This document shows, piece after piece, positions 9,025 through 18,293 of a stretch of 64,000 nt of DNA; the stretch's first letter is position 1, and each line of letters begins with the position of its first letter. A model generated the notes under the pieces. The model was not told the DNA's origin, did not search any database, and saw only the letters and a list, made by a program, of their open reading frames with translations. The DNA comes from Lachnospiraceae bacterium (GTDB taxonomy: Bacteria > Bacillota_A > Clostridia > Lachnospirales > Lachnospiraceae): the NCBI GenBank assembly GCA_018365895.1, contig JAGZJD010000002.1, positions 1 to 64,000 on the forward strand, written 5' to 3'. A program made the position numbers and the translations under genes.

Positions 9025-10038
9025 CTACACCTGCTTTCCTACTACCGGAGCAATCTTTGTGATTGCCTGAATCAGTGCATCATATTTCTCTGGTTTCAAT
9101 GATTGTGCGCCATCGCAGAGCGCATTCGCCGGATCATTATGCACTTCAATCATCAGTCCGTCTGCTCCTGCTGCTACAGCTGCCTTTGCCATTGGTTCCA
9201 CCAGCCACCATTTGCCTCCCGCATGACTCGGATCAATAATAATCGGAAGATGAGTCATACTTTTGATTACCGGAATCGCCTGCAGATCTAACGTATTTCT
9301 TGTATAAGACTCAAATGTCCGGATTCCACGTTCACAAAGGATTACATTTTCATTTCCCGCAGCCATTATATATTCTGCTGCCATAATCCACTCTTCATAA
9401 GTTGCATTTAATCCTCGTTTCAAAAGAATTGGACGTTTTGTCTGTCCAAGATGTTTCAACATATCGAAATTCTGCATATTTCTTGCACCAATCTGGATTA
9501 AATCTACTTTTTCATCGAACAGTTCTAAATGTTCCAGCGACATCAGCTCTGTCACAATCGGAAGTCCGGTTTCCTTTCTTGCAGTACAGAGGATTTCTAA
9601 CCCTCGCTCACCCATTCCCTGGAATGCATACGGACTTGTGCGCGGTTTAAATGCCCCGCCTCGCAGTAAATTCGCTCCTGACTTCTTCGCTGCTCTCGCA
9701 ATCTCAATTACCTGTTCTTCAGATTCTACGGAACATGGACCTGCAATCAGCGCCAGATGATTGCCTCCTACTTTGACTCCACTGACATCAATCACAGAAT
9801 CCTCCGGATGAAAAGCTCTGTTTACTAATTTATATGGTTCCTGCACATGCATAACCTTTTCCACACAAGGTTCTACTTCAAACAGTCTGGAATCCACACT
9901 TGTCGTATCTCCAATACATCCGATAATCGTCATTCCTTCTCCGATTACTGTATGTGTTTTCAAACCTTTTGCTAACACTAACTGTTCTACATGTTTTACT
10001 TCTTTTTCTCCTGTCCCCGGTCTTAATACAATAATCAT
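9025..10038 (-). CDS. aroF: DAHP synthase, AroF/Thermotoga type
   Basis: Condenses phosphoenolpyruvate and erythrose 4-phosphate, the committed step of aromatic synthesis. The 337-residue protein has an N-terminal ferredoxin-like domain (about 1-70), which in related enzymes carries feedback inhibition by aromatic amino acids, and a TIM-barrel domain with AGPCSVES, GGAFKPRTSPY and DPSHAGG. The start is the ATG at 10038 with AAAGGAG upstream; an open frame continues 35 codons into the T-box terminator and is rejected. First gene of aroF-aroB-aroE. Confidence 0.95.
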   Translation of the reverse strand: MIIVLRPGTGEKEVKHVEQLVLAKGLKTHTVIGEGMTIIGCIGDTTSVDSRLFEVEPCVEKVMHVQEPYKLVNRAFHPEDSVIDVSGVKVGGNHLALIAGPCSVESEEQVIEIARAAKKSGANLLRGGAFKPRTSPYAFQGMGERGLEILCTARKETGLPIVTELMSLEHLELFDEKVDLIQIGARNMQNFDMLKHLGQTKRPILLKRGLNATYEEWIMAAEYIMAAGNENVILCERGIRTFESYTRNTLDLQAIPVIKSMTHLPIIIDPSHAGGKWWLVEPMAKAAVAAGADGLMIEVHNDPANALCDGAQSLKPEKYDALIQAITKIAPVVGKQV

Positions 10039-10100
10039 TTTTATCTTCTCCTTTGCTTTGAAAATTTTATACAAGTTTCTGTCAACTCTCTCAAATGCGA

Positions 10101-10434
10101 AAAAACTCCCGCCCTCCTGGTTAAACCAGAGGGCGAGAGTCATAAATCCTTCGCGGTTCCACCTCTTTTTACAGATTCTTCACAAAATCTGCCTCATGAA
10201 GTACGCTGTTGATTCACAGATAATACTTCTGCAAGATAACGGCTGCAACCGGAGATGCCTACTGTTGTTTCAGCACTCTACTCCAAGAGGAATTCGATAT
10301 TGTCTGCTATGCTCCGCTTCCACCATCCGGAACTCTCTGTATCAGCTTCTCAATATCTACTCTTTCTTTTCATCGTATTTAAGAGCGGATATATTATTTT
10401 TTACAATAGTACATTGTTTTGATACATTTGTCAA
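10101..10434 (-). promoter_or_regulatory. Phe T-box leader and promoter of the aro operon
   Basis: The promoter is TTGACA (10429-10434), 17 bp spacer, TACTAT (10406-10411). The T-box core AGGTGGAACCGCGA lies at 10151-10164 and a GC-rich terminator hairpin with a T run at 10101-10140. In the specifier region GAA (10293-10295) is followed by TTC (10290-10292), a phenylalanine codon. The leader should therefore answer to uncharged tRNA-Phe. The -35 box touches the stop codon of the upstream deacetylase gene. Confidence 0.88.
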
Positions 10435-11883
10435 CTACTCTTCATTCGGATAGAATGAGTAATATTCTTCGCCATTCTGAAGTGCAATCCCTCTCGCTTC
10501 TGCCAATTCCTCGATTGTCACAAGCTGGTATCCCTTATCCACCAACTGCGGTATGGCAGCAATCGCTGCATCAATAGATTCTGTATGAATATCATGCATC
10601 AGAACGATATCTCCATCCCCAGCTTCATTTATAATACAATCAATCGTCTGTTGTACATTTCTTGTCTTCCAGTCAAGTGTATCAATAGACCACATTCCAA
10701 GCGGCATCCCGGCATTCGCACGAACTTCGTCATTCTTTGCTCCATAAGGCGGACGGAGAATTGTAGCTCCATGACCAATATAGCCCGTGAGCAAGTCATT
10801 TACCCCGCCAATCTCTGCCTGAATCCCTGCTGCATCTAAATGTGTCAGCTGTGGATGTGACATTGTATGATTGCCAATCTGACAGCCTATCTCTTCCATC
10901 TTCTGAACAGTTGCCGCAACATCAACTCTGCTGTTCTGAAGTCCTGTACCTGTCATAAAGAATGTTGCTTTTGAATTGTATTGTTCCAGCACATTCAAAA
11001 GTTCCATTGTACGTTCCCCTGGACCATCATCAAACGTCAGCGCCATCATTGGCCTTGTCAGATCGAGGGAACTCTCTTTCGATTTAAGCTTTCCGTCTTT
11101 TGCAAAAACACAGTCGCTTGCACCAATATGTTTCTCCCCTGTTACCATCTTGGCTTCTCTGTCAAAATAGTATGTATCTTCTTCAAGCTTAACCCAGCCG
11201 ACAGCTGCTTTCCCATCCTCTTGAAGATAGTACTTCGCTCCATCACGTTCCTGCCATCCTGTCTGCATCACACCTTCTTTATTAAACAGGTATTGTGCAT
11301 TCTTAATCGTCTGCCAGCCTGTCACTTTATTTCCTTCTGCATCAAAGTAATACATCTTGCCCTTAGAAGGAATAAAACTTTCGGTTACATAAGCCCCTTC
11401 AAGATTCTTAAACTTATTGCCGTCCCACTCACCATATTTATTCTTTACCGTCAGAAGTCCATCTTTTGTATACACTTGAACTTTTCCAAGCCATTTGTTG
11501 ATTAATGCGTTCTCTAACTCTTTCGAAAGCTTAACATCTACCGAAAATTCTCCTTCTGTTACGCCATCGGCATCACACTTCAATTCAATTCCTTCACCGC
11601 TTTTCAGCTGTTCCGCCAGATCTTTCACAGTCATATTCGTCTTTTCATCAAGTACGGTATCTTCGTCTCCTTCAACCTCTACCTGAACTCCAAGTGCAGG
11701 TATCTCTGCTTCCTGAAGCATGGATTCCACAGCTCCTGTTACTTTAACTCTGGTAAATTTTTCCTTACTGGCAGCTGCTGCCGTATTGCATAGCAAAACT
11801 ACCAGTACCAGTAATGCCGCAAGACCCATCTGGCGTCTGCGTAAAAAGCGTTGTCTCCTTCTGTTTCTAATCTGACTTTCCAT
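10435..11883 (-). CDS. secreted polysaccharide deacetylase with cell-wall-binding repeats
   Basis: A 482-residue exported protein. A basic N-terminus and membrane anchor or signal (about 19-38) come first, then about 130 residues of Ala/Glu/Lys-rich sequence. Next come glucan/choline-binding-type repeats (GWQTIKNAQYLF, TGWQERDGAKYYL, VGWVKLEEDTYYF; about 175-265). The C-terminal NodB domain has TFDDGPG, HTMSHPQL (metal His pair), RPPYG, DTLDW and LMHDIH. Likely removes acetyl groups from peptidoglycan GlcNAc (PgdA type), which gives lysozyme resistance in relatives; substrate is inferred. No terminator separates it from the aro promoter. Confidence 0.9.
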   Translation of the reverse strand: MESQIRNRRRQRFLRRRQMGLAALLVLVVLLCNTAAAASKEKFTRVKVTGAVESMLQEAEIPALGVQVEVEGDEDTVLDEKTNMTVKDLAEQLKSGEGIELKCDADGVTEGEFSVDVKLSKELENALINKWLGKVQVYTKDGLLTVKNKYGEWDGNKFKNLEGAYVTESFIPSKGKMYYFDAEGNKVTGWQTIKNAQYLFNKEGVMQTGWQERDGAKYYLQEDGKAAVGWVKLEEDTYYFDREAKMVTGEKHIGASDCVFAKDGKLKSKESSLDLTRPMMALTFDDGPGERTMELLNVLEQYNSKATFFMTGTGLQNSRVDVAATVQKMEEIGCQIGNHTMSHPQLTHLDAAGIQAEIGGVNDLLTGYIGHGATILRPPYGAKNDEVRANAGMPLGMWSIDTLDWKTRNVQQTIDCIINEAGDGDIVLMHDIHTESIDAAIAAIPQLVDKGYQLVTIEELAEARGIALQNGEEYYSFYPNEE

Positions 11884-11925
11884 CTGACTGTATCTCCTTC
11901 TATAAAAATCCTCATCTCCTTTTTT

Positions 11926-11954
11926 ATTATATCGAATCTTGTCAGATTAAGCAA
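11926..11954 (-). promoter_or_regulatory. promoter of the deacetylase gene
   Basis: TTGCTT (11949-11954), 17 bp spacer, TATAAT (11926-11931), about 40 bp before the ATG at 11883. A TTGACA lies further upstream without a good partner. Confidence 0.6.
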
Positions 11955-12026
11955 TTACTCTAATTCTTAAAACTCTGTCAAATCCCTTAATATCTTCTTC
12001 AAAATTTCTTAACATTTTTCAGCAAT

Positions 12027-12040
12027 AGCTATGCATAGCT
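12027..12040. repeat. perfect 14-bp palindrome after ilvB
   Basis: AGCTATGCATAGCT is fully self-complementary and lies 11 bases past the ilvB stop. It is followed on the minus strand by only a weak T tract. It may act as a poor terminator or as a protein site. Confidence 0.4.
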
Positions 12041-12050
12041 GACAATATAT

Positions 12051-13730
12051 TTATAACTGTTCCATATCTTCTTCACTAAACACTTCACTAATTGCCGCCC
12101 CCGGCGCTACCATAGGCCATACCTTCTCATCTGCGTCAATCTGACAGTCAATCACGACCGGTCGCCCAAGTGTCAGCGCCTTCTGAAACGCTTCCTGAAA
12201 CTCTTTTCGCGTCACCGCGCGCATTCCTTCTGCCCCCATTGCCTCTGCAAGTTTTACAAAATCTACCGCATCATTCAGTACAGTTGCAGAATAGCGTTTT
12301 TCATAAAATAAATTCTGCCATTGACGTACCATTCCAAGTACATGATTATTCAGTACAACTTGAATAATCGGAATATGATATCTTGCAGCCGTAGCAATCT
12401 CGTTCATATTCATTCGGAAACATCCGTCGCCTGCAATATTAACAACAACCTTCTCTTTCACACCAAGTTTTGCACCAATTGATGCGCCAAGTCCATATCC
12501 CATCGTTCCCAATCCACCGGAAGTCAAAAATGTACGTGGTTTCGAATATTTATAAAACTGCGCTGCCCACATTTGATTCTGTCCGACTTCTGTCGTAATC
12601 ACTGCTTCTCCCTTTGTCTGTCGGTAGATTTCTTCCACAACATACGGACCACTTAATACTTCCGGATGATATGTCAGCGGATATTTCTTCTGATACATCT
12701 GAATCTGCTCAATCCATTCGTGATGATCCTGCTGATCAAACCGTTCATTTAATAATTTCAGAACTTCTTTTAAATCCCCCGAAATACTCGCATCCGTAAT
12801 AATATTTTTATCCACTTCCACTGGATCCACATCTATTTGAAGAATCTTCGCTTTATTTGCAAATTTGGCTGCATTTCCTGTAACACGGTCACTAAATCTG
12901 GCTCCTGCAACTACAAGCAAATCACACTCACTCACACCATGATTAGAGGTTTTTGTACCATGCATTCCAAGCATTCCCGTATAGAGCGGATCTGTTCCCG
13001 GAAAACCGCCCTTTCCCATCAGAGAATCGCAAACAGGCGCATCCAACTTATGTGCAAATTCCAAAAGTTCTTCGGATGCTCCTGAAAGAATTGCCCCGCC
13101 TCCTACAAAAATGTACGGTCTTTTACTATCCTTCAGCATCCGAACAGCTATATCAATATCTGTCTCTGTAATGTGTTCTGTTACCGGTTTAATCTCTTTT
13201 TTTTCTATTTTCGCATATTCTGCCGTCTGTGCCGTTATATCCTTTGGAATATCAATCAATACCGGACCTGGACGTCCAGTTCGTGCTATCTCAAACGCCC
13301 TTCGAATTGTATCTGCCAGTTTCTCCACATCTTTGACAATATAGTTATGTTTCGTAATTGGCATTGTAATTCCTGCAATGTCAATTTCCTGAAAACTATC
13401 TTTTCCAAGCAGGCTCACTCCTACATTACAGGTAATTGCAACAACCGGAACGGAGTCCATATAAGCAGTTGCAATTCCTGTTACCAGATTTGTAGCTCCC
13501 GGTCCGCTTGTGGCAAAACATACACCAACTCTTCCCGTTGCTCTTGCATAACCGTCGGCAGCATGCGCTGCTCCCTGTTCATGTGACGTTAAAATATGTG
13601 TGATTTCATCACTATGTTGATAGAGGGCATCATAGACATTCAAAATTGCTCCTCCCGGATATCCGAAGACAGTATCTACCCCCTGTTCTTTTAGACATTC
13701 TATTACTATTTCAGCTCCTGTCAACTTCAT
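12051..13730 (-). CDS. ilvB: acetolactate synthase, large (catalytic) subunit
   Basis: A thiamine-diphosphate enzyme joining two pyruvates, or pyruvate and 2-oxobutyrate, at the head of branched-chain amino acid synthesis. 559 residues, normal size. The activating Glu lies in SHEQGAAHAADGYARATG, the FAD region shows a middle-domain G-rich stretch, and the ThDP site GDGCFRMNMNE is near residue 440. AGGAGGAG precedes the ATG. It starts 12 bases after ilvD. No small regulatory subunit gene (ilvN) is next to it. Confidence 0.95.
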   Translation of the reverse strand: MKLTGAEIVIECLKEQGVDTVFGYPGGAILNVYDALYQHSDEITHILTSHEQGAAHAADGYARATGRVGVCFATSGPGATNLVTGIATAYMDSVPVVAITCNVGVSLLGKDSFQEIDIAGITMPITKHNYIVKDVEKLADTIRRAFEIARTGRPGPVLIDIPKDITAQTAEYAKIEKKEIKPVTEHITETDIDIAVRMLKDSKRPYIFVGGGAILSGASEELLEFAHKLDAPVCDSLMGKGGFPGTDPLYTGMLGMHGTKTSNHGVSECDLLVVAGARFSDRVTGNAAKFANKAKILQIDVDPVEVDKNIITDASISGDLKEVLKLLNERFDQQDHHEWIEQIQMYQKKYPLTYHPEVLSGPYVVEEIYRQTKGEAVITTEVGQNQMWAAQFYKYSKPRTFLTSGGLGTMGYGLGASIGAKLGVKEKVVVNIAGDGCFRMNMNEIATAARYHIPIIQVVLNNHVLGMVRQWQNLFYEKRYSATVLNDAVDFVKLAEAMGAEGMRAVTRKEFQEAFQKALTLGRPVVIDCQIDADEKVWPMVAPGAAISEVFSEEDMEQL

Positions 13731-13742
13731 AAACCTCTCCTC

Positions 13743-15410
13743 CTACTTTGGTATTTCAAGCACTGCTCCGCGGTTTCCGCTCGTCACAAGCGCTGCATAT
13801 CTTGCCAAATATCCGGTTGTTACCTTTGGCTCTCTCGGCTTCCATTCTCTTTTTCTTCGCTCCAGTTCTTCTTCTGCGACATCCAATGTAATACTGAGTC
13901 CTGGAATATCAATGCATATAATATCTCCTTCTTCTACAAGTGCAATTGGTCCTCCGACTGCCGCCTCCGGAGAAACATGTCCAATTGACGCACCTCTTGA
14001 TGCACCACTGAAACGTCCGTCTGTAATCAATGCCACACTGGAGCCAAGTCCCATACCCGCAATCGCAGATGTTGGATTCAGCATTTCTCTCATGCCCGGA
14101 CCGCCTTTCGGTCCTTCATAACGGATTACTACCACATCTCCAGGTGCGATCTTTCCTCCCTTGATTGCAGAAATTGCGTCCTCTTCACAGTCAAATACTC
14201 TTGCCGGGCCTTCATGCACCATCATTTCTTCTACAACAGCAGAGCGCTTCACAACACTGCCGTCCGGCGCCAGATTTCCTTTTAGTACGGCAAGTCCTCC
14301 TGTCTTGCTGTACGGATGTTCCACCGGCCGAATGACTTCCGGATTTTTATTAACACATCCCTCAATATTTTCCCCAACAGTCTTTCCTGTCACTGTCATA
14401 CATTCTGTGTGAAGCAGCTGAAGTTTATTCAATTCATTCATAACTGCATACACACCGCCTGCCTCATTTAAATCTTCCATATACGTCGGCCCTGCTGGTG
14501 CAAGATGACATAAATTCGGTGTGCGCTCACTAATTGGATTTGCAAAATCAATTTCAAAGTCCATCCCAATCTCATGGGCGATTGCCGGAAGATGCAGCAT
14601 ACTATTCGTTGAACATCCAAGCGCCATATCTACTGTCAATGCATTTAAAATTGCTTCTTTTGTCATAATATCTCTTGGACAGATCTGCTTACGGTAAAGT
14701 TCCATTATCTGCATTCCGGCGTGCTTTGCCAGTCGGATTCTCTCTGAATACACTGCTGGAATCGTTCCATTTCCTTTCAGGCCCATACCAAGCACTTCTG
14801 TCAGACAATTCATACTATTAGCTGTGTACATTCCTGAACAGGAACCACACGTTGGACACACTTTACATTCAAATTCTTCCAGCTCTTCATCATTTATGGC
14901 ACCTGCCGCATGTGCTCCTACTGCTTCAAACATGCTGGACAGGCTTCTCTTCTCTCCCTTTACACGGCCTGCAAGCATCGGACCACCACTTACAAAGATA
15001 GTTGGTATATTAATTCTGGCTGCAGCCATCAAAAGCCCCGGCACATTTTTATCACAATTCGGCACCATAACAAGTGCATCAAACTGATGCGCCATTGCCA
15101 TTGCCTCTGTGGAATCTGCTATCAGATCGCGTGTTACAAGTGAATATTTCATTCCAGTATGTCCCATGGCAATTCCATCACAAACAGCAATCGCCGGAAA
15201 AACAACCGGTGTTCCTCCCGCCATAGCGACGCCCATCTTCACGGCCTCCACAATCTTATCCAGATTCATATGACCTGGTACAATTTCATTATAGGAACTT
15301 ACAATCCCGACAAGCGGTCTTTCTAATTCTTCTTTCGTATATCCTAATGCATTAAATAAAGAACGGTGCGGCGCCTGCTGCACTCCTTTCGTTACAGTAT
15401 CACTTCTCAT
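13743..15410 (-). CDS. ilvD: dihydroxy-acid dehydratase
   Basis: An iron-sulfur dehydratase making the 2-oxo acid precursors of valine and isoleucine. The 555 residues are typical. Cluster and active-site motifs [24 protein letters not shown] and GRFSGASRG are visible. GAGGAG precedes the ATG. It lies between leuB and ilvB with a 30-base gap to leuB. Confidence 0.96.
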   Translation of the reverse strand: MRSDTVTKGVQQAPHRSLFNALGYTKEELERPLVGIVSSYNEIVPGHMNLDKIVEAVKMGVAMAGGTPVVFPAIAVCDGIAMGHTGMKYSLVTRDLIADSTEAMAMAHQFDALVMVPNCDKNVPGLLMAAARINIPTIFVSGGPMLAGRVKGEKRSLSSMFEAVGAHAAGAINDEELEEFECKVCPTCGSCSGMYTANSMNCLTEVLGMGLKGNGTIPAVYSERIRLAKHAGMQIMELYRKQICPRDIMTKEAILNALTVDMALGCSTNSMLHLPAIAHEIGMDFEIDFANPISERTPNLCHLAPAGPTYMEDLNEAGGVYAVMNELNKLQLLHTECMTVTGKTVGENIEGCVNKNPEVIRPVEHPYSKTGGLAVLKGNLAPDGSVVKRSAVVEEMMVHEGPARVFDCEEDAISAIKGGKIAPGDVVVIRYEGPKGGPGMREMLNPTSAIAGMGLGSSVALITDGRFSGASRGASIGHVSPEAAVGGPIALVEEGDIICIDIPGLSITLDVAEEELERRKREWKPREPKVTTGYLARYAALVTSGNRGAVLEIPK

Positions 15411-15440
15411 TGATATTTTCTCCTCACTCTTTGTTTATTT

Positions 15441-16550
15441 CTATTCAACCTTTTTCTCTCTTATCTGACCGATCTCATTACAGATCAAATCTCCCATTCT
15501 TCTCGTTGAAACCTGCTCTTTGCCTTCTGACATAATGTCAATTGTTCGATAACCCTTCTGAAGTACACGCTCCACTGCATACTCGATTGCTGATGCCTCT
15601 CTGTCAAGATCAAAACTGAAACGCAGCATTAACGCAGCTGAGAGGATTGTCGCAATTGGATTGGCAATGCCTTTTCCTGCAATATCCGGTGCAGAACCGC
15701 CACTTGGCTCATATAACCCGAATTTTGTTTCATTCAGACTGGCGCTTGCAAGCATACCAATAGAACCTGTAATCATACTTGCCTCGTCAGATAAAATATC
15801 TCCAAACATATTTTCTGTCAGGATGACATCAAATTGCTTTGGATCTTTGACAAGCTGCATCGCACAATTATCTACAAGCATATGTTCCAGCGTCACATCC
15901 GGATATGCGGCAGCAACTTCTTCCACGATGTTTCTCCAGAGTCTGGAAGAATCCAGTACGTTGGCTTTGTCCACACTTGTAACTTTCTTCCGCCGCTTCT
16001 GGGCGACTTCAAAAGCCCTGTGTGCAATTCTTCGTATCTCATACGCATGGTAGGTTAACGTATCATGTGCCGTCAGCTCCCCATCTTCCATCTGCGTTGC
16101 ACGCGCTCCAAAGTAAAGGCCCCCTGTTAATTCGCGCATAATCATTAGATCAAAGCCGCCTTCTGTAATTTTTTCTTTCAGTGGACATGCTTCTTTTAAT
16201 TCGTCATAAAGCACAGCTGGTCTGAGATTTGCAAAAAGATTCAAAGCTTTTCGAATTCCAAGAAGTCCTGCTTCCGGACGTTTTGACGGTTCCAATTTGT
16301 ACCACGGAGATGTTTTTGCGTCTCCTCCGATTGATCCCATTAGCAGTGCATCACACTGCTTTGCACATTGAACTGCCTCTTCTGTCAATGGTATACCGCA
16401 CGCATCAATAGAAGCGCCGCCCAACAATAATTCTTCGTACTGCAGTTCATGTCCAAATACTGTTCCAATTATCTCAAGCACTTTTACTGCCTCTGCAACA
16501 ATCTCAGGACCGATTCCATCACCTCGAATAATGCCAATATGTAACTTCAT
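15441..16550 (-). CDS. leuB: 3-isopropylmalate dehydrogenase
   Basis: NAD-dependent oxidative decarboxylation of 3-isopropylmalate in leucine synthesis. 369 residues from the ATG at 16550, chosen because GGGAGG is about ten bases upstream; two earlier in-frame ATGs lie too near that site. Motifs [17 protein letters not shown] and DKANVLDSS are clear. First gene of leuB-ilvD-ilvB; leuA, leuC and leuD are not in the window. Confidence 0.95.
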   Translation of the reverse strand: MKLHIGIIRGDGIGPEIVAEAVKVLEIIGTVFGHELQYEELLLGGASIDACGIPLTEEAVQCAKQCDALLMGSIGGDAKTSPWYKLEPSKRPEAGLLGIRKALNLFANLRPAVLYDELKEACPLKEKITEGGFDLMIMRELTGGLYFGARATQMEDGELTAHDTLTYHAYEIRRIAHRAFEVAQKRRKKVTSVDKANVLDSSRLWRNIVEEVAAAYPDVTLEHMLVDNCAMQLVKDPKQFDVILTENMFGDILSDEASMITGSIGMLASASLNETKFGLYEPSGGSAPDIAGKGIANPIATILSAALMLRFSFDLDREASAIEYAVERVLQKGYRTIDIMSEGKEQVSTRRMGDLICNEIGQIREKKVE

Positions 16551-16592
16551 TTCACTCATCCCTCCCACTGTTGTCTGACTATTATTTTATAT

Positions 16593-16621
16593 ATGATACT
16601 CTATTCTTATATGAAATTCAA
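16593..16621 (-). promoter_or_regulatory. promoter of leuB-ilvD-ilvB
   Basis: TTGAAT (16616-16621), 17 bp spacer, TATCAT (16593-16598). The leader is only about 35 nt, so there is no room for a T-box. Confidence 0.65.
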
Positions 16622-16664
16622 GCTTTTATCCAAGAAAAATAGAGTGCGTTCGGTATTTTTATTT

Positions 16665-16710
16665 TTCTGTAAAATAGAAAAGAGTTTGTAGCTGATTAGC
16701 ACAAACTCTC
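16665..16710 (-). terminator. yajC terminator
   Basis: gagtttgt (16682-16689) pairs with acaaactc (16701-16708); on the minus strand it is followed by TTTTCTATTTT. It ends the transpeptidase-tgt-yajC transcript. Confidence 0.8.
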
Positions 16711-16734
16711 ATCTTCTTAAGTATTCTTTTTTTC

Positions 16735-17043
16735 CTATGCTCCCGGTTTCTCTACCTGCATAATCGCAGCCTTCTGCATCGGGATACGGCAGTTCTTGTT
16801 GTTACCGAATTCTACGATGACATCTGTTTCAGAAATATCAATTACAACACCATAAAATCCGCTTGTAGTCAATACTGTATCGCCTACTTCCATATCAGCA
16901 ATCATCGCTGCCAGTCTCTTTTTCTCTTTTTTCTGTGGACGCATCAATAAGAAATACATGATTCCGAAAATAGCAACATACATTAAAATAATCGGAAGTA
17001 TTCCCATTGTTCCTCCCTGTCCTGAAGCTAAAATACCTTTCAT
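16735..17043 (-). CDS. yajC: preprotein translocase accessory subunit YajC
   Basis: A 102-residue single-span membrane protein associated with SecDF. One hydrophobic helix (about 13-33) is followed by the family motif MRPQKKEKKR and a small soluble domain with GDTVLTTSGFYG. AGGAGGAAG precedes the ATG. It follows tgt, a common bacterial pairing. Confidence 0.93.
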   Translation of the reverse strand: MKGILASGQGGTMGILPIILMYVAIFGIMYFLLMRPQKKEKKRLAAMIADMEVGDTVLTTSGFYGVVIDISETDVIVEFGNNKNCRIPMQKAAIMQVEKPGA

Positions 17044-17139
17044 TTTTCTTCCTCCTAATTGGCTTTAAAATTGGCATTACTACTAATATACACAAGTTTT
17101 ACTATTTCATCAAGCAATTCTTATGACTTTATAGAAAAT

Positions 17140-18273
17140 TTATGCTTCTTTCTGTTCAAATCCTGCTAATTTCTCCTTTTTATAAGATTGATAACGCCCT
17201 TCTTCAATCGCCTGCCGTATTTCTTCCATCATATGATTATAGAAATACAAATTATGAAGAACACAAAGACGCATTCCAAGCATTTCTCCCGCCTTCAAAA
17301 GATGCCTGATATAGGCTCTTGTATAGCTTCTGCACGCCGGACACTGACACCCTTCCTCAATCGGCCTCTCATCCAGTTCATATTTCTTATTGAACAAGTT
17401 CATCTTTCCATGATTTGTATAAACATGTCCATGTCTTCCATTTCTGCTAGGGTACACACAATCAAAGAAATCTACGCCTCTTTCTACTGCTTCTAAAATA
17501 TTTGCCGGAGTTCCCACGCCCATCAGATAAGTAGGCTTATCCGAAGGTAAATACGGGACAACGGACTCTAAAATACGATACATTTCTTCATGTGTCTCTC
17601 CTACCGCAAGCCCTCCAACAGCATATCCATCTAAATCAAGTTCTGAAATCTGCTTCGCATGTTCAATTCGGATATCATCATAAATACCGCCCTGATTAAT
17701 ACCAAAGAGAAGCTGATTTTTATTAATTGTGTCTTCCAATGAATTTAGACGCTGCATCTCTGATTTACATCTGGCAAGCCATCTCGTTGTGCGGGCAACT
17801 GAATTTTCCATGTACTCTCTTGTTGCCACACTGGACGGACATTCATCAAATGCCATTGCAATCGTAGATGCCAGATTAGACTGAATCTGCATACTCTGTT
17901 CCGGCCCCATAAAAATCTTCCGACCATCTACGTGAGAATTAAAATAAACGCCCTCTTCTTTGATTTTACGAAGTTTTGCCAGAGAAAACACTTGAAATCC
18001 ACCGGAATCTGTCAGAATTGGTCGATCCCAATTCATAAACTTATGAAGACCGCCAAGTTGTTTGACAATTTCATCTCCCGGACGCACATGCAGATGATAC
18101 GTATTTGATAATTCCACCTGCGTCCCAATCTGACGCAGATCATCTGTAGAAACAGCACCTTTAATTGCCGCAATCGTACCTACATTCATAAATACCGGAG
18201 TTTCAATCACTCCGTGAACTGTCTCAAGTCGTCCCCGCTTTGCAAGACCATCTTTTTTTAATAAATGATACAT
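17140..18273 (-). CDS. tgt: tRNA-guanine transglycosylase
   Basis: Exchanges guanine 34 for a queuine precursor in tRNAs with GUN anticodons. 377 residues. The DSGGFQVFS motif with the catalytic Asp, the second Asp region GVDFFDCVYPSRNGRHG, and a zinc site C-x-C-x2-C followed by a distal His (CQCPAC) are all present. It follows the L,D-transpeptidase gene by 20 bases and precedes yajC. Confidence 0.96.
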   Translation of the reverse strand: MYHLLKKDGLAKRGRLETVHGVIETPVFMNVGTIAAIKGAVSTDDLRQIGTQVELSNTYHLHVRPGDEIVKQLGGLHKFMNWDRPILTDSGGFQVFSLAKLRKIKEEGVYFNSHVDGRKIFMGPEQSMQIQSNLASTIAMAFDECPSSVATREYMENSVARTTRWLARCKSEMQRLNSLEDTINKNQLLFGINQGGIYDDIRIEHAKQISELDLDGYAVGGLAVGETHEEMYRILESVVPYLPSDKPTYLMGVGTPANILEAVERGVDFFDCVYPSRNGRHGHVYTNHGKMNLFNKKYELDERPIEEGCQCPACRSYTRAYIRHLLKAGEMLGMRLCVLHNLYFYNHMMEEIRQAIEEGRYQSYKKEKLAGFEQKEA

Positions 18274-18293
18274 AAATTACTTAACCTCTTTTT

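Noticed and set aside
10039..10143. N-terminal extension of aroF
   Set aside because: Coded by the T-box terminator; AAAGGAG fits the ATG at 10038.
10981..11505. 174-codon plus-strand frame inside the deacetylase gene
   Set aside because: No family resemblance, no ribosome site, fully antisense to a well-supported gene.
16551..16592. T-box ahead of leuB
   Set aside because: The leader is too short and has no T-box core.
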